From Oscillospiraceae bacterium (GTDB lineage Bacteria > Bacillota > Clostridia > Oscillospirales > Ruminococcaceae): 64,000 nt of DNA. The notes beneath the pieces were generated by a model that was not told the DNA's origin, did no database searches, and was given only the letters and a program-made list of their open reading frames with translations. Shown here piece by piece: positions 51,372-60,665 of the stretch (position 1 is the stretch's first letter; each line of letters begins with the position of its first letter). Both the position numbers and the translations under genes were made by a program. Where the stretch lies: NCBI GenBank assembly GCA_029007035.1, contig JAQXHC010000004.1:1-64000 (forward strand), written 5' to 3'.

Positions 51372-53582
51372 ATGAAAAAAATAACGGTTATTATAACAGG
51401 AATGACCTGTGCTGCCTGCTCCTCAACTGCGGAACGGGTATTGAATAAGCTCGAAAGCGTCATGGCGTCAGTTAATCTTGCCTCAGAAAAAGCTTATATT
51501 GAATACGATGAAAATGTCATTTCCTATGAGCAGCTCGAAAGAGCCATAAACGATGCAGGCTTCGCAATGCTCAGCGAAGAAGAATACGGCAGACAGCGCG
51601 AACAGCAGAAAATCAGAGAACATAAAATCGCGAAGCTTAAGCTGACTATCGCAATTATTTTTTCCATTCCGCTCTTTTATATTGCCATGGGGTCAATGAT
51701 TGGACTGCCATCTCCGGTAGATGACAGTACCCCTGTTCTATATGCGGTCGTTCAACTCTGTCTCGCCGTTCCTGTCATGATTTCGGGTTATAATTTTTTC
51801 ACAAGCGGCTTCAGAAAGCTGTTTAAGCTTCATCCGAACATGGACAGCCTTGTGGCGGTGGGCACAACATCAGCATTCCTTTACAGCGTCTATTCTCTTA
51901 TTGAAATTATTCTCGGAGATGCTCATGCGGTTCACCATCTCTATTTTGAGAGTACAGCTATTATCATTACCCTTGTCATGGTCGGAAAATTTCTCGAAAG
52001 CAACTCACGGAACAAGACCGGCGAAGCTATCAGAAAACTCGGTTCTCTCGCTCCGAAAACCGCCGAAATCGTCAGGGACGGTAATATCATCACCATTCCT
52101 GCAGAGGAAATCCAAATCGGAGACACAGTCATTATCAAACCGGGAGCCAGCTTTCCCTGCGACGGTCTGATTGTTTCAGGTGAGACATCTGTCAATGAAT
52201 CAATGCTCACAGGCGAGAGTATGCCTGTTGAAAAAATAACAGGCGACAGTGTTTTTGCAGGTACAGTCAACGGAGAAGGTTCTGTACACTACACAGCTCA
52301 GAAAGTCGGATCTGACACTTCACTTGCTCATATTATCAAATTGGTTGAGGACGCTTCCGGATCAAAAGCTCCGATTGCAAGGATCGCTGACATTGCAGCA
52401 GGATATTTCGTTGCAGTTGTTATTGTAATTGCTCTGGCAGCAGCGGTTATATGGTTTGCGGCGCGTGGCAGCTTTGAGCTTTCACTGAAAATTTTCATCA
52501 GTATTCTCGTAATCGCTTGTCCCTGTGCGCTGGGACTCGCCACTCCGACGGCTATTATTACTGCCACCGGACGCGCCGCCGAACATGGTATACTTTTTAA
52601 AAACGCTCAGGCACTCGAATATACAAATAAAATCACAACAGTTGTTTTCGATAAGACAGGCACAGTAACCGAGGGAAAGCCGTCGGTTACAGACGTGATC
52701 TGCTTCGGAGGATTTTCAGAAGCCGAACTGCTCCGGAATGCCTATGCACTTGAAAGACTGTCAGAGCACCCTGCTGCTTCAGCTGTTTGCGCTTACGCGG
52801 AGAAATATGCGGAAGAGAGTACGGTTTTAACAGATTTCAAAGCAATTTCCGGCTTCGGGATATCAGGAATTTCGGACGGCAAAGCCTGTCTTATCGGCAA
52901 GCCTGCACTGCTCTCTGACAACGGAATCAATATCGAAGAAGCCTCAGAGAGCATTTTTTCACTTTCGGCTCAGGGCAAAACCATAATCCTTGCCGCTTTT
53001 GACGGAAAACTGGCAGGTCTGATTGCCTGCGCTGACAAAATCCGTGACACAAGCAGTACGGCGATTGAAAAAATGAATAAGCTTGGAATTAAAACAATCA
53101 TGCTCACAGGCGACAATACCCGTGCAGCCGAATATGTCGCGGCTCAGGCAGGAATCTCCGGAGTAATCGCACAGGTTCTGCCTAAAGACAAGGAAAACGA
53201 AATCAGACGTCTGCGTGAAAACGGGGAATTCACTGCAATGTGCGGCGACGGAATAAACGACGCACCGGCTCTTGCCGCTGCTGATGTTGGAATCGCCATT
53301 GGCTCCGGAACGGATATTGCTATCGACTGTGCCGATATAATCCTGATGAAAAATAGTCTTGAGGGTGTTGCAGACGCTGTAAGAATCAGTCACCTGACTG
53401 TGCGCAATATCAAACAGAATCTCTTCTGGGCATTCTGTTACAACACTCTTGGAATACCGATTGCCGCAGGACTGCTGTACGCTTTCGGAGGTCCGCTCCT
53501 CAATCCTATGATCGCTGCGGCGGCAATGAGCCTTTCCTCCGTTTCCGTCGTTACAAATGCCCTCCGACTTAGAAAGATATAG
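51372..53582 (+). CDS. copA: Copper-exporting P1B-type ATPase
   Basis: A 736-residue Cu(I) exporter. One N-terminal metal-binding domain (MTCAAC, Cys13 and Cys16) is followed by eight membrane helices. The transport site CPC is in IACPCALGLATPTA (about residue 383-385), the phosphorylated Asp in DKTGTVTEG (about 427), the SEHPAA motif in the nucleotide domain, and GDGINDAPAL in the hinge. It removes copper from the cytosol. It ends with a TAG stop. It is coupled to copZ and to the following cobO gene. Confidence 0.95.
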   Translation: MKKITVIITGMTCAACSSTAERVLNKLESVMASVNLASEKAYIEYDENVISYEQLERAINDAGFAMLSEEEYGRQREQQKIREHKIAKLKLTIAIIFSIPLFYIAMGSMIGLPSPVDDSTPVLYAVVQLCLAVPVMISGYNFFTSGFRKLFKLHPNMDSLVAVGTTSAFLYSVYSLIEIILGDAHAVHHLYFESTAIIITLVMVGKFLESNSRNKTGEAIRKLGSLAPKTAEIVRDGNIITIPAEEIQIGDTVIIKPGASFPCDGLIVSGETSVNESMLTGESMPVEKITGDSVFAGTVNGEGSVHYTAQKVGSDTSLAHIIKLVEDASGSKAPIARIADIAAGYFVAVVIVIALAAAVIWFAARGSFELSLKIFISILVIACPCALGLATPTAIITATGRAAEHGILFKNAQALEYTNKITTVVFDKTGTVTEGKPSVTDVICFGGFSEAELLRNAYALERLSEHPAASAVCAYAEKYAEESTVLTDFKAISGFGISGISDGKACLIGKPALLSDNGINIEEASESIFSLSAQGKTIILAAFDGKLAGLIACADKIRDTSSTAIEKMNKLGIKTIMLTGDNTRAAEYVAAQAGISGVIAQVLPKDKENEIRRLRENGEFTAMCGDGINDAPALAAADVGIAIGSGTDIAIDCADIILMKNSLEGVADAVRISHLTVRNIKQNLFWAFCYNTLGIPIAAGLLYAFGGPLLNPMIAAAAMSLSSVSVVTNALRLRKI

Positions 53583-53589
53583 GTATGCT

Positions 53590-54111
53590 ATGGGACTTAA
53601 TCACATTTATTTCGGCAGCGGAAAAGGAAAAACAACCGCTGCTCTCGGACTTGCACTGCGTGCTGCAGGATGCGGAATGACAGTTTTAATTGTGCAGTTT
53701 CTCAAAAGCTCCGATACTTCGGAGCTTCATTCGCTGACGGAAATTGATGGTATTACCGTCCTCAGAAGTGATAAAAGATTCGGATTTACATTCAATATGA
53801 CCGACGAGGAAAAGGCTGAACTGACCGAAGTCAACAACGACCTGCTCCGGCAGGCACAGACTTCTCTGCTCAGCGGTAAAACCGGTATGCTGATTCTTGA
53901 CGAGTTTCTCGATGCATATAACCTCGGATTTGTCGATAAAGCTCTCGCAGATGATACTGCACTCCGTCATTATGATAATTCTGAGCTGATCATTACAGGA
54001 CGGACGCCTCCTGAACGCTACATTGCTCTTTACGACTATGTAAGCGAGATATGTTCGGTAAAGCACCCGTTCGATAAAGGAATCCCGGCACGTAAAGGAA
54101 TTGAATACTGA
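53590..54111 (+). CDS. cobO: Corrinoid adenosyltransferase, CobO/BtuR type
   Basis: A 173-residue enzyme attaching the adenosyl group to cobalt of cobalamin precursors. The start at 53590 gives MGLNHIYFGSGKGKTTAALGLALRAAG, with the P-loop GSGKGKTTAA. FLKSSDTSEL and MLILDEFLDAYNLGFVDK carry the family's later motifs, and ELIITGRTPPERY is typical. It begins 7 bp after copA and is probably translated from the same transcript, although a functional tie to copper is not obvious. It is complete. Confidence 0.9.
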   Translation: MGLNHIYFGSGKGKTTAALGLALRAAGCGMTVLIVQFLKSSDTSELHSLTEIDGITVLRSDKRFGFTFNMTDEEKAELTEVNNDLLRQAQTSLLSGKTGMLILDEFLDAYNLGFVDKALADDTALRHYDNSELIITGRTPPERYIALYDYVSEICSVKHPFDKGIPARKGIEY

Positions 54112-54118
54112 TAACAGA

Positions 54119-54160
54119 ACACGGACGAACAGTTTCTCTGCTCGCCCGTGTATTTTTATT
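54119..54160. terminator. Terminator between cobO and the beta-galactosidase gene
   Basis: ACACGGACGAACAG (54119-54132) and the complementary CTGCTCGCCCGTGT (54138-54151) pair with wobble, with TTTTTATTTT beyond on the plus strand. Confidence 0.75.
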
Positions 54161-56126
54161 TTCTGACAACATCCATTCCAAAAGGTTTCAGCTCAATTTT
54201 ATCTTTGCCCATGGAATCAATTATGCTGTACATCGGCTTCGGAAGTCCGATTACAGTGTTCTGCTCCGAATTATTGAAGAAAAAGATATATTCATCGATT
54301 CCGTTTGTACGCGTAGTAACCTCGACACCCTTCGAAAGTCCCCTCAGACGCGGAATTCCGTTCTGCTTCATAAGTCGGCTTGCAAACTTTTCATAAAAAT
54401 CAGACTTGCATACCGTACCCACATAATATGTAAGTCCCTTGCAGTATTCGTTGACCGTCACCGCAGGACAACAGAGATAATAGCCGTCGGCATACTGCGC
54501 ATATGCCTTCGCCGTGTTGAGCTTCAGAATATCGCACCATTCGCGGCAGACAAATTCGTTACCGGAAAAATCAACTATTTTCTGTTCTGAGTTTCCAATC
54601 GGATCATACTCGGTAACCTCCGCACCAACAAGTTCCTTAAACACAGTCGGCAGGGAATCTATAATGCAGTTGTTGTTCTTGTCCTTTACTCCGCTCCTGT
54701 TGGTAAGTACAAGTGTTCCGCCGTTCATTACATAACGGTACAGATTTTCCGTGGCTGCCTTATTGTTGACGTAAAGAGCAGGTGCAACAACTATTTTATA
54801 CTGCGAAAGATCGGTTTCGGGAGATACTACGTCAATATTTGCACCATACTTTGCAAAAGCCGCATGGAAATATTTAAGCTGTTCAAAATAATAATATCCC
54901 TCTGTCTGAGGCTGATTCTTCAGTGCGTATTCAGCTTCGGGTGAATAGAGTATTGCAATTCCCGAGATAAGCTGAGTGTCCTTTAATATTTCAAGCTTTG
55001 ATGCGATTTTACAAAGCTCCGCAAACTCAAAGAAACGCCTGCCTGGTACATTGCTGTGGTCAAGAATGCCGTGCCAGTGCATCTCTGCTCCGGTTACAGC
55101 CGTTCTCCAGCGAAAATGAACTACAGTATCCGCTCCATGAGCAAAGGCTTGCAATGCATAACCCATTATCATATTCGGCTTGGGCGATGCTGACATCGGA
55201 GCCCAGCTTCCCGTTGGTCCGCTGAGCTGCTCCATTACCCAGAAATTCTTTTCCTTGATTCCTCTCATCAGGTCAAGGTGGAATGCATGAGAATAGAATG
55301 CTTCGGGATCTTCGGGAATTTTCACAGGAGGATAATTATCGTAGGAGACAAAGTCCAGCTCGTCAAAAAGCTTGTAAAAATCAGGCATATGCTCACAGAA
55401 CCATGTATTCGTCGTAATTTTAGCCTTTGGACAGTATCTGCGGATTATTGACGATATTATCTTTACATATTTGACTGTAATCTCAGATGTGAACCGATAG
55501 AATTCCATGCACAGCGACGGATTCTGCCATGCCGAAGGATATGCCGTCGGAGGCTGAATCTGTGTAATGCTGCTGTATTCACCGCTCCACACGCTGTTTC
55601 CGAATGCCTTGTTTATATTCTCAATGCTGTCATACTTATCGATGAGCCATATTCTGAAATCATCGCGGCATGCCTCACAGCAGCATGGATAAGCTTCAAG
55701 CTCATTATCGATCTGCCAAGCTACAACAGACGGATGATCCGCGTAATGACGAGCCATTTCCTCTGTTATTTTCATCGCATATTCAAGAAATATCTGATTA
55801 TTTATGCATCTGTGACCTCTTATGCCAATCTGCAGCGGCTTGCCGTCCACTCCGACCTGAACAATCTCCGGATACTTTTCATATAGCCAAAGCGGAGGGC
55901 AGTTCGTCGGTGTGCAAAGAATAATTTCGATGCCGTAGTGAGAGAAAATCGAAATAACCTCGTCAAGCCAGCTGAAATCATATTCGTCCTCGTTCGGTTC
56001 AAGCCGCGACCATGCAAATTCTGCCAGCCTTACCGTTTTAACGCCTGTTTTCGCCATTAACTCGGCATCCTTACTCCAAAGGGATCTGTCCCACTGCTCG
56101 GGATAGTAATCAACACCAATTTTCAT
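54156..56126 (-). CDS. Beta-galactosidase, glycoside hydrolase family 42
   Basis: A 656-residue GH42 enzyme that releases galactose from beta-galactosides, intracellular since no signal peptide is present. The catalytic acid/base is Glu142 in WQIDNELE and the nucleophile Glu299 in WVMEQLSG. Zinc-cluster cysteines C107, C148-C150 and C153 are present. The TIM barrel is followed by a trimerisation domain and a beta-sandwich end. AGGAG precedes ATG. It may be co-transcribed with the histidine phosphatase gene upstream (32 bp away). No lactose permease is nearby. Confidence 0.93.
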   Translation of the reverse strand: MKIGVDYYPEQWDRSLWSKDAELMAKTGVKTVRLAEFAWSRLEPNEDEYDFSWLDEVISIFSHYGIEIILCTPTNCPPLWLYEKYPEIVQVGVDGKPLQIGIRGHRCINNQIFLEYAMKITEEMARHYADHPSVVAWQIDNELEAYPCCCEACRDDFRIWLIDKYDSIENINKAFGNSVWSGEYSSITQIQPPTAYPSAWQNPSLCMEFYRFTSEITVKYVKIISSIIRRYCPKAKITTNTWFCEHMPDFYKLFDELDFVSYDNYPPVKIPEDPEAFYSHAFHLDLMRGIKEKNFWVMEQLSGPTGSWAPMSASPKPNMIMGYALQAFAHGADTVVHFRWRTAVTGAEMHWHGILDHSNVPGRRFFEFAELCKIASKLEILKDTQLISGIAILYSPEAEYALKNQPQTEGYYYFEQLKYFHAAFAKYGANIDVVSPETDLSQYKIVVAPALYVNNKAATENLYRYVMNGGTLVLTNRSGVKDKNNNCIIDSLPTVFKELVGAEVTEYDPIGNSEQKIVDFSGNEFVCREWCDILKLNTAKAYAQYADGYYLCCPAVTVNEYCKGLTYYVGTVCKSDFYEKFASRLMKQNGIPRLRGLSKGVEVTTRTNGIDEYIFFFNNSEQNTVIGLPKPMYSIIDSMGKDKIELKPFGMDVVRK

Positions 56127-56158
56127 ATTATTAACTCCTGAAATAAATTTAATATATT

Positions 56159-56701
56159 TTACAGTTCATAGCATATAAGCTGACAATTTCCCATAAACCA
56201 TCCGCTGAACTGCTCTGTTGTCATGTCATGGAAGTAAGTTTCAATCATCCGGCAAACGCCCCCGTGACTGACTATCAGTACATTTTTATCCGCATACTGC
56301 TCAATTATCCAATCGAGTGCGCTGTATACCCTGTGTGAAAGCTGCAGAAGTGACTCTCCCGTTCTGCCCATTCGAACTCCGAATTCACGCTTGCTCTCGG
56401 GGAAACCCTCGGCATCTCTGTGCATTCCCTCGTATTCTCCGTAATTCCATTCTCGAAGTCGTTTATCAGTTATTATCGGTATTCCGCATCGCTCGGAAAT
56501 AATCTCTGCCGTCCGCAGCGCGCGCTTCATTGGTGAAGAAATAATCAGGTCAATCCGGATTTCTTCATTGCCGTAAATTTTATCCGCAAGCTCACGAGCC
56601 TGAGCGATTCCCGTATCATTAAGAACAATATCCGTTGTGCCGAGAATGATGTCTCTTTTGTTGTAATCCGTCTGTCCGTGACGGGTTGAATATATTTTCA
56701 T
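56159..56701 (-). CDS. Histidine phosphatase family protein
   Basis: A 180-residue phosphatase of the branch-1 histidine (phosphoglycerate mutase-like) superfamily. The ATG at 56701 follows GGAG. The catalytic histidine is in STRHGQTDYN, with SSPMKRALRTAEII, REWNYGEYEG, and the second histidine in VSHGGVCRMIE. Substrate cannot be read; small sugar phosphates or alpha-ribazole phosphate are family options, and cobO is 2 kb away on the other strand. Complete. Confidence 0.9.
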   Translation of the reverse strand: MKIYSTRHGQTDYNKRDIILGTTDIVLNDTGIAQARELADKIYGNEEIRIDLIISSPMKRALRTAEIISERCGIPIITDKRLREWNYGEYEGMHRDAEGFPESKREFGVRMGRTGESLLQLSHRVYSALDWIIEQYADKNVLIVSHGGVCRMIETYFHDMTTEQFSGWFMGNCQLICYEL

Positions 56702-56747
56702 ACCTAACTCCATTTATAGTGCTTCAAAAATTTGCTCCTTAAGCGGA

Positions 56748-56829
56748 ATCAAAGCTGAAAGCTTAAAAATAAAAGCACGGGATTACTGTCATATTAGAAG
56801 CTTTTATGACAGCATTTTTCAGCTTTGAT
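56748..56829. other. Nested inverted repeats forming an 82-nt folded element
   Basis: ATCAAAGCTGAAA (56748-56760) and TTTCAGCTTTGAT (56817-56829) are perfect 13-bp inverted repeats. Inside, CTGTCATA (56786-56793) and TATGACAG (56805-56812) make a second perfect stem. On the minus strand the inner stem is followed by a T-rich stretch, so it can end the recN operon; the outer repeat is more than a terminator needs. No target-site duplication was seen. Confidence 0.5.
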
Positions 56830-56880
56830 ATACACAGAGAAATCTGAGAGCAAGTTGAATAGCGATAATATTTCATTGAT

Positions 56881-58542
56881 TCAGATTTCCGATGCCTTGC
56901 AAAGCTCCTCGCCTGCCGTGTCGAGCATCAGCTGACTTGGATTATCTCCGCCCATGATTCTGGCAATTTCCTGCTTTCTGCCCTCAAAATCAAGAACCGT
57001 TACGTTTGTTTCGGTTCTGTCGCCGACAACTCCCTTTTCAATCATAAGGTGATGGTCAGCCATAACCGCAATCTGAGAAAGATGCGTTACACATAAAACC
57101 TGCCGCACTTTTCCGATTTCACGAAGCTTTATCCCGATTTTATGTGCAGCTTTGCCGCTGACACCCGTGTCGATTTCATCAAAAATCATTGTGGGAATAC
57201 TATCCTTATCGGCGATTACGCCTTTCAGTGCAAGCATTATCCTTGAAAGCTCTCCGCCTGAAGCAATTTTTGAAATTGGTCTCGGCGCTTCACCTTTATT
57301 TGCCGAAATCAGAAATTCAACAGTATCCATTCCGTGAACGGTCAGCTTTCCCTTTCCGTGGCAGACTTCGATAACCACATCGGGCATATTGAGAAATTTC
57401 AGTTCCTCGCCTACTCTGCGCACAAACTCTGACGCAACCTTTTCACGATAATCATAGAGAGCCTTTGCACGCTCGGTTACCGTATGAAGAAGCGCACTTC
57501 TCTCATCTGCAAGCTTTTTTATCTCGTCTGCCGAGCTGTCAAGCTGTGCAAGCTCGGTCACTGCGCTGCTGTACATTTCACGAAGTTCGTTGCAGCTGCA
57601 CATATACTTACGTTTCAGCTTATTCAGCTCACTGAGACGTTCGCGCATTGATTCCAGCCGCTGACCGTCAAGATCAATCTGCTCGGCATAGCTGCCAAGC
57701 TCGGAAGCGATGTCTGAAAGCTCAATTTCAGCCGCGCTGATTCGGTCACATAGGATATTGAGATGTGAATCCGTTTCAGTATATCTGCCGATTTCACGCT
57801 CCGCCGAGTTCAGAAGCTCCGTTACCGCATCATCTCCTGTAAGAAGCTGAACTGCGTTGTTTATAGATATTATGGTCTGCTCGGCATTACGCGCTGTTTC
57901 ATATTCTTTTTCAAGCCGGTCATCCTCATCCTGCTCCGGCTCAACTGCTCCGATATCTTCAATTATTTCGTTGAGCTGACGGCTTCGTTCTCTCCTCGAC
58001 TGTTCAAGCTTTTTCAGCTCTCCAAGCTTTCGTGCCGTCTGCTGAAGCCGGCGAAAGCTGTCGGTATACTCGTCCAGAAGTGTGCTGTCTCCGCCAAAGC
58101 TGTCGAGGATCAAAAGGTGCTTTTCGCTGTCGAGCAGAACCTGATTGTCATGCTGACCGTGAATGTTAATCAGCATCGCGCCGATTTCCTTTAACAGAGC
58201 CACAGGAGCTGTACGGCGGTTTATCCGCGAAACACTTCCTCCATCGGCACTGATTTCTCTTGTAAGCGTTATTTCATGATTATCGTGAGCGATTCCGAGC
58301 TCGTCAAGCTTATTCTCAATTTCCGCAGAAAGCTCCGTAAACAGTGCTGTTATTTCTGCCTTTGAACAGCCTGTTCGGACGATGTCCCTCGTGCATCGCT
58401 GACCAAGAACGGCATTGATTCCGTTTATCAGAATTGACTTTCCTGCGCCTGTTTCGCCGGTAAAAACATTCAGTCTGCCCTCAAGCGGAATTACTGCCTC
58501 TTTGATTACAGCAAGATTTTTTATATATATTTCTTTAAGCAT
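56881..58542 (-). CDS. recN: DNA repair protein RecN
   Basis: A 553-residue SMC-like ATPase acting at double-strand breaks. The N-terminal Walker A GETGAGKS is at 29-36. Two coiled-coil arms run from about 150 to 380. The signature ISKIASGGELSRIMLALK, Walker B PTMIFDEIDTGVSG, and VTHLSQIAVMADHHL close the head. Complete. It is last in the xseA-to-recN operon, downstream of argR by 11 bp. Confidence 0.94.
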   Translation of the reverse strand: MLKEIYIKNLAVIKEAVIPLEGRLNVFTGETGAGKSILINGINAVLGQRCTRDIVRTGCSKAEITALFTELSAEIENKLDELGIAHDNHEITLTREISADGGSVSRINRRTAPVALLKEIGAMLINIHGQHDNQVLLDSEKHLLILDSFGGDSTLLDEYTDSFRRLQQTARKLGELKKLEQSRRERSRQLNEIIEDIGAVEPEQDEDDRLEKEYETARNAEQTIISINNAVQLLTGDDAVTELLNSAEREIGRYTETDSHLNILCDRISAAEIELSDIASELGSYAEQIDLDGQRLESMRERLSELNKLKRKYMCSCNELREMYSSAVTELAQLDSSADEIKKLADERSALLHTVTERAKALYDYREKVASEFVRRVGEELKFLNMPDVVIEVCHGKGKLTVHGMDTVEFLISANKGEAPRPISKIASGGELSRIMLALKGVIADKDSIPTMIFDEIDTGVSGKAAHKIGIKLREIGKVRQVLCVTHLSQIAVMADHHLMIEKGVVGDRTETNVTVLDFEGRKQEIARIMGGDNPSQLMLDTAGEELCKASEI

Positions 58543-58553
58543 TTAGGATTACC

Positions 58554-59000
58554 TCATATTCTTTTCGGAAACAGCTCGCTCCGAAACTTCCTTGAAAGTC
58601 TTTTTGCATCCGCTTCCGACCTGACAAGGATAAAAATTGTATCATCTCCGGCGATTGTGCCGACAATTCCGGGATGATTTACTGAGTCAATAGCCGCGCA
58701 CGTTCCCTGAGCCATACCGGCACGGCATTTAAGTACAATTGTATTCATTGCATAGTCAACCGCAAGTACAGCCTCTGAAAAAATGCTCTTCTCCGCCGCC
58801 TGATTTGCAGCAGGCATATATCGGCTGACATTTTTTTCATCCCTCGCCTTGATAAGCGAAAGCTGCTGAATATCCCTTGAAAGCGTTGCCTGTGTCGTTT
58901 TTATTCCCCTCTTCGCAAGCAGCTCGATAAGCTGTTCCTGCGTTACCACGGGAACTTCCGCTATTATTTCAAGAATTGCGTCATGTCTGCGGTTTTTCAT
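58554..59000 (-). CDS. argR: Arginine repressor ArgR
   Basis: A 148-residue regulator. The ATG at 59000, 8 nt after GAGG, is preferred to the GTG 9 nt upstream. The N-terminal winged helix has RRHDAILEIIAEVPVVTQEQLIELLAKRGIKTTQATLSRDIQQL. The C-terminal hexamerisation and arginine-binding domain ends in GIVGTIAGDDTIFILVRSEADAK. It represses arginine biosynthesis with arginine as co-repressor. Its place between nadK and recN is a standard Firmicute order. Confidence 0.94.
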   Translation of the reverse strand: MKNRRHDAILEIIAEVPVVTQEQLIELLAKRGIKTTQATLSRDIQQLSLIKARDEKNVSRYMPAANQAAEKSIFSEAVLAVDYAMNTIVLKCRAGMAQGTCAAIDSVNHPGIVGTIAGDDTIFILVRSEADAKRLSRKFRSELFPKRI

Positions 59001-59010
59001 TTGCGTCACC

Positions 59011-59868
59011 TCATTTTACCGGCTTCATCATTTTTTTGCACAGCGATTCATGGAACGAATTGCCGATAAGGTCGATAAACCTTATCTTACTCGCTCCCCT
59101 GTAAATTTCAACCGAACTGCCGTATGGAAGTTCTATGTTTTTTTCACCGTCTATGGAAACTCCCATAGGACGCTCATCATCATCTGTTGTATTTACACAT
59201 TTAAGAGTACGGTCCGCCGAAAACATTGTGGCTCTCGCAAAAAGCGAATGGGGACAAATCAGCGTCATTTCAACACATTCAAGCTCAGGTTCGATTATAG
59301 GTCCCCCTGCTGAAAGGGCATAAGCAGTTGAACCCGAGGGCGAGCTGAACAGCACTCCGTCCGCTCTGTATCTGCCGATTAAATACCCGTCCGCCAGAAC
59401 ATCAAAATCGCAGATACGTGAGTTCTTTGACTTTACGCACACATCATTCAGCGCGGTGAAATTCATTTCTCCGTCTGTGCTGTGGACTGTTATTCCAAGC
59501 GTCATTCGTTCGGAAATATTGTAATTACCCGTTCGGAGCTTCTTCAGCCTGTCAAGCTGATCTGCCTCAAGTCCTGCCATGAAACCGAGTGTACCTGTAT
59601 TTATTCCGAGAAGCTTTGTATCGCTTCCCATTAGATATTTTGCACATCGGAGAATTGTACCGTCGCCGCCTATTGCGATTACAAGGTCGGCATTCCGTGA
59701 CGCCTCGTCCATCGGCTCAAACCGAACCGACGGCTTATCGGCAAATTCACCTCTGTATTCCTCGCTGACGCATACTTGTATATCCTCATCGGTTAATACA
59801 TCACAGACTCTCCGCGCACAGCTGAGAGCATTGTCTTTCTGAAAATTCGGAAACAGAACTGCTTTCAT
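59011..59868 (-). CDS. nadK: NAD kinase
   Basis: A 285-residue kinase making NADP from NAD. The ATG at 59868 is chosen because AAAGGAG is 7 nt upstream. The diagnostic GGDGTILR is near residue 70, followed by INTGTLGFMAGLE, and later LFSSPSGSTAYALSAGGPIIEP. Complete. It lies 2 bp from tlyA in the operon. Confidence 0.95.
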   Translation of the reverse strand: MKAVLFPNFQKDNALSCARRVCDVLTDEDIQVCVSEEYRGEFADKPSVRFEPMDEASRNADLVIAIGGDGTILRCAKYLMGSDTKLLGINTGTLGFMAGLEADQLDRLKKLRTGNYNISERMTLGITVHSTDGEMNFTALNDVCVKSKNSRICDFDVLADGYLIGRYRADGVLFSSPSGSTAYALSAGGPIIEPELECVEMTLICPHSLFARATMFSADRTLKCVNTTDDDERPMGVSIDGEKNIELPYGSSVEIYRGASKIRFIDLIGNSFHESLCKKMMKPVK

Positions 59869-59870
59869 TA

Positions 59871-60665
59871 TCATGCTCCTTTCAGCTTGCCGAACGCTTC
59901 GCCGACAAGTTCCTGAAAATTATGGATAACCGGTGTACGACGAGCCTTTACAAGCTTTACAAGATACTCAATATTGCCACTTCCGCCCCTGATCGGCGAA
60001 TATGTGTATGCTTCGGAAAAAAAGCCCAGTGATGCCGCAAATTCATCAATGTCTGTAAGCACCTTAATATGCTCCTTTTTGTCCCTGACAATACCGCGCT
60101 TGCCGACAGCTTTCCTTCCAGCCTCGAACTGAGGCTTTATCAGCATAACTGCACACGCTTCATTCTGAAGCAGCTCATAGGCTTTCGGCAGAATTTTTTT
60201 TAATGAAATAAATGAAACGTCTCCGCAGATAAAATCCACCTCACCGCCTGTCATTTCAAGCGTTACGTTCCGAATATCAGTTCCTTCCGCATCGACTACC
60301 CTTTCATCATCTCTCAGCGACTGCGCAAGCTGACCGTGACCTACGTCCACAGCAATTACCCTTTTTGCTCCGCCAAGCAGCATAAACTCGGTAAATCCGC
60401 CAGTAGACGCTCCGATGTCAAGACAAACCTTATCGCTGAAATCAAGAGAAAAAACCTCAGCTGCCTTTTCGAGCTTGTAAGCCCCTCTGCCGACGTAAAA
60501 CTCAGTTTCCGCTGATTTTATCTCGGCTTCGGGCAGAACCTCTGCGGATGGCTTATATATCGTAATTCCGCCGACAGTGACGCTTCCGTTTTTTATCATT
60601 TCCTTTGCGAGCTGACGGCTTCGGGCGATCCCCCTCGCGACGAGCTCACTGTCAAGCCTTGCCAT
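59871..60665 (-). CDS. tlyA: rRNA methyltransferase TlyA
   Basis: A 264-residue enzyme with an N-terminal S4 RNA-binding domain (RLDSELVARGIARSRQLAKEMIKNGSVTVGG) and an FtsJ-like methyltransferase domain (CLDIGASTGGFTEFMLLGGAKRVIAVDVGHGQL). TlyA methylates ribose in 16S and 23S rRNA and sets susceptibility to some ribosome-binding antibiotics. The ATG at 60665 follows AGGAG. It overlaps the dxs stop by 14 bp. Complete. Confidence 0.93.
   Translation of the reverse strand: MARLDSELVARGIARSRQLAKEMIKNGSVTVGGITIYKPSAEVLPEAEIKSAETEFYVGRGAYKLEKAAEVFSLDFSDKVCLDIGASTGGFTEFMLLGGAKRVIAVDVGHGQLAQSLRDDERVVDAEGTDIRNVTLEMTGGEVDFICGDVSFISLKKILPKAYELLQNEACAVMLIKPQFEAGRKAVGKRGIVRDKKEHIKVLTDIDEFAASLGFFSEAYTYSPIRGGSGNIEYLVKLVKARRTPVIHNFQELVGEAFGKLKGA

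Noticed and set aside
56748-56829. Insertion-sequence or MITE end repeats
   Set aside because: No target-site duplication flanks the outer repeats and no transposase remnant lies inside; an RNA fold is simpler.
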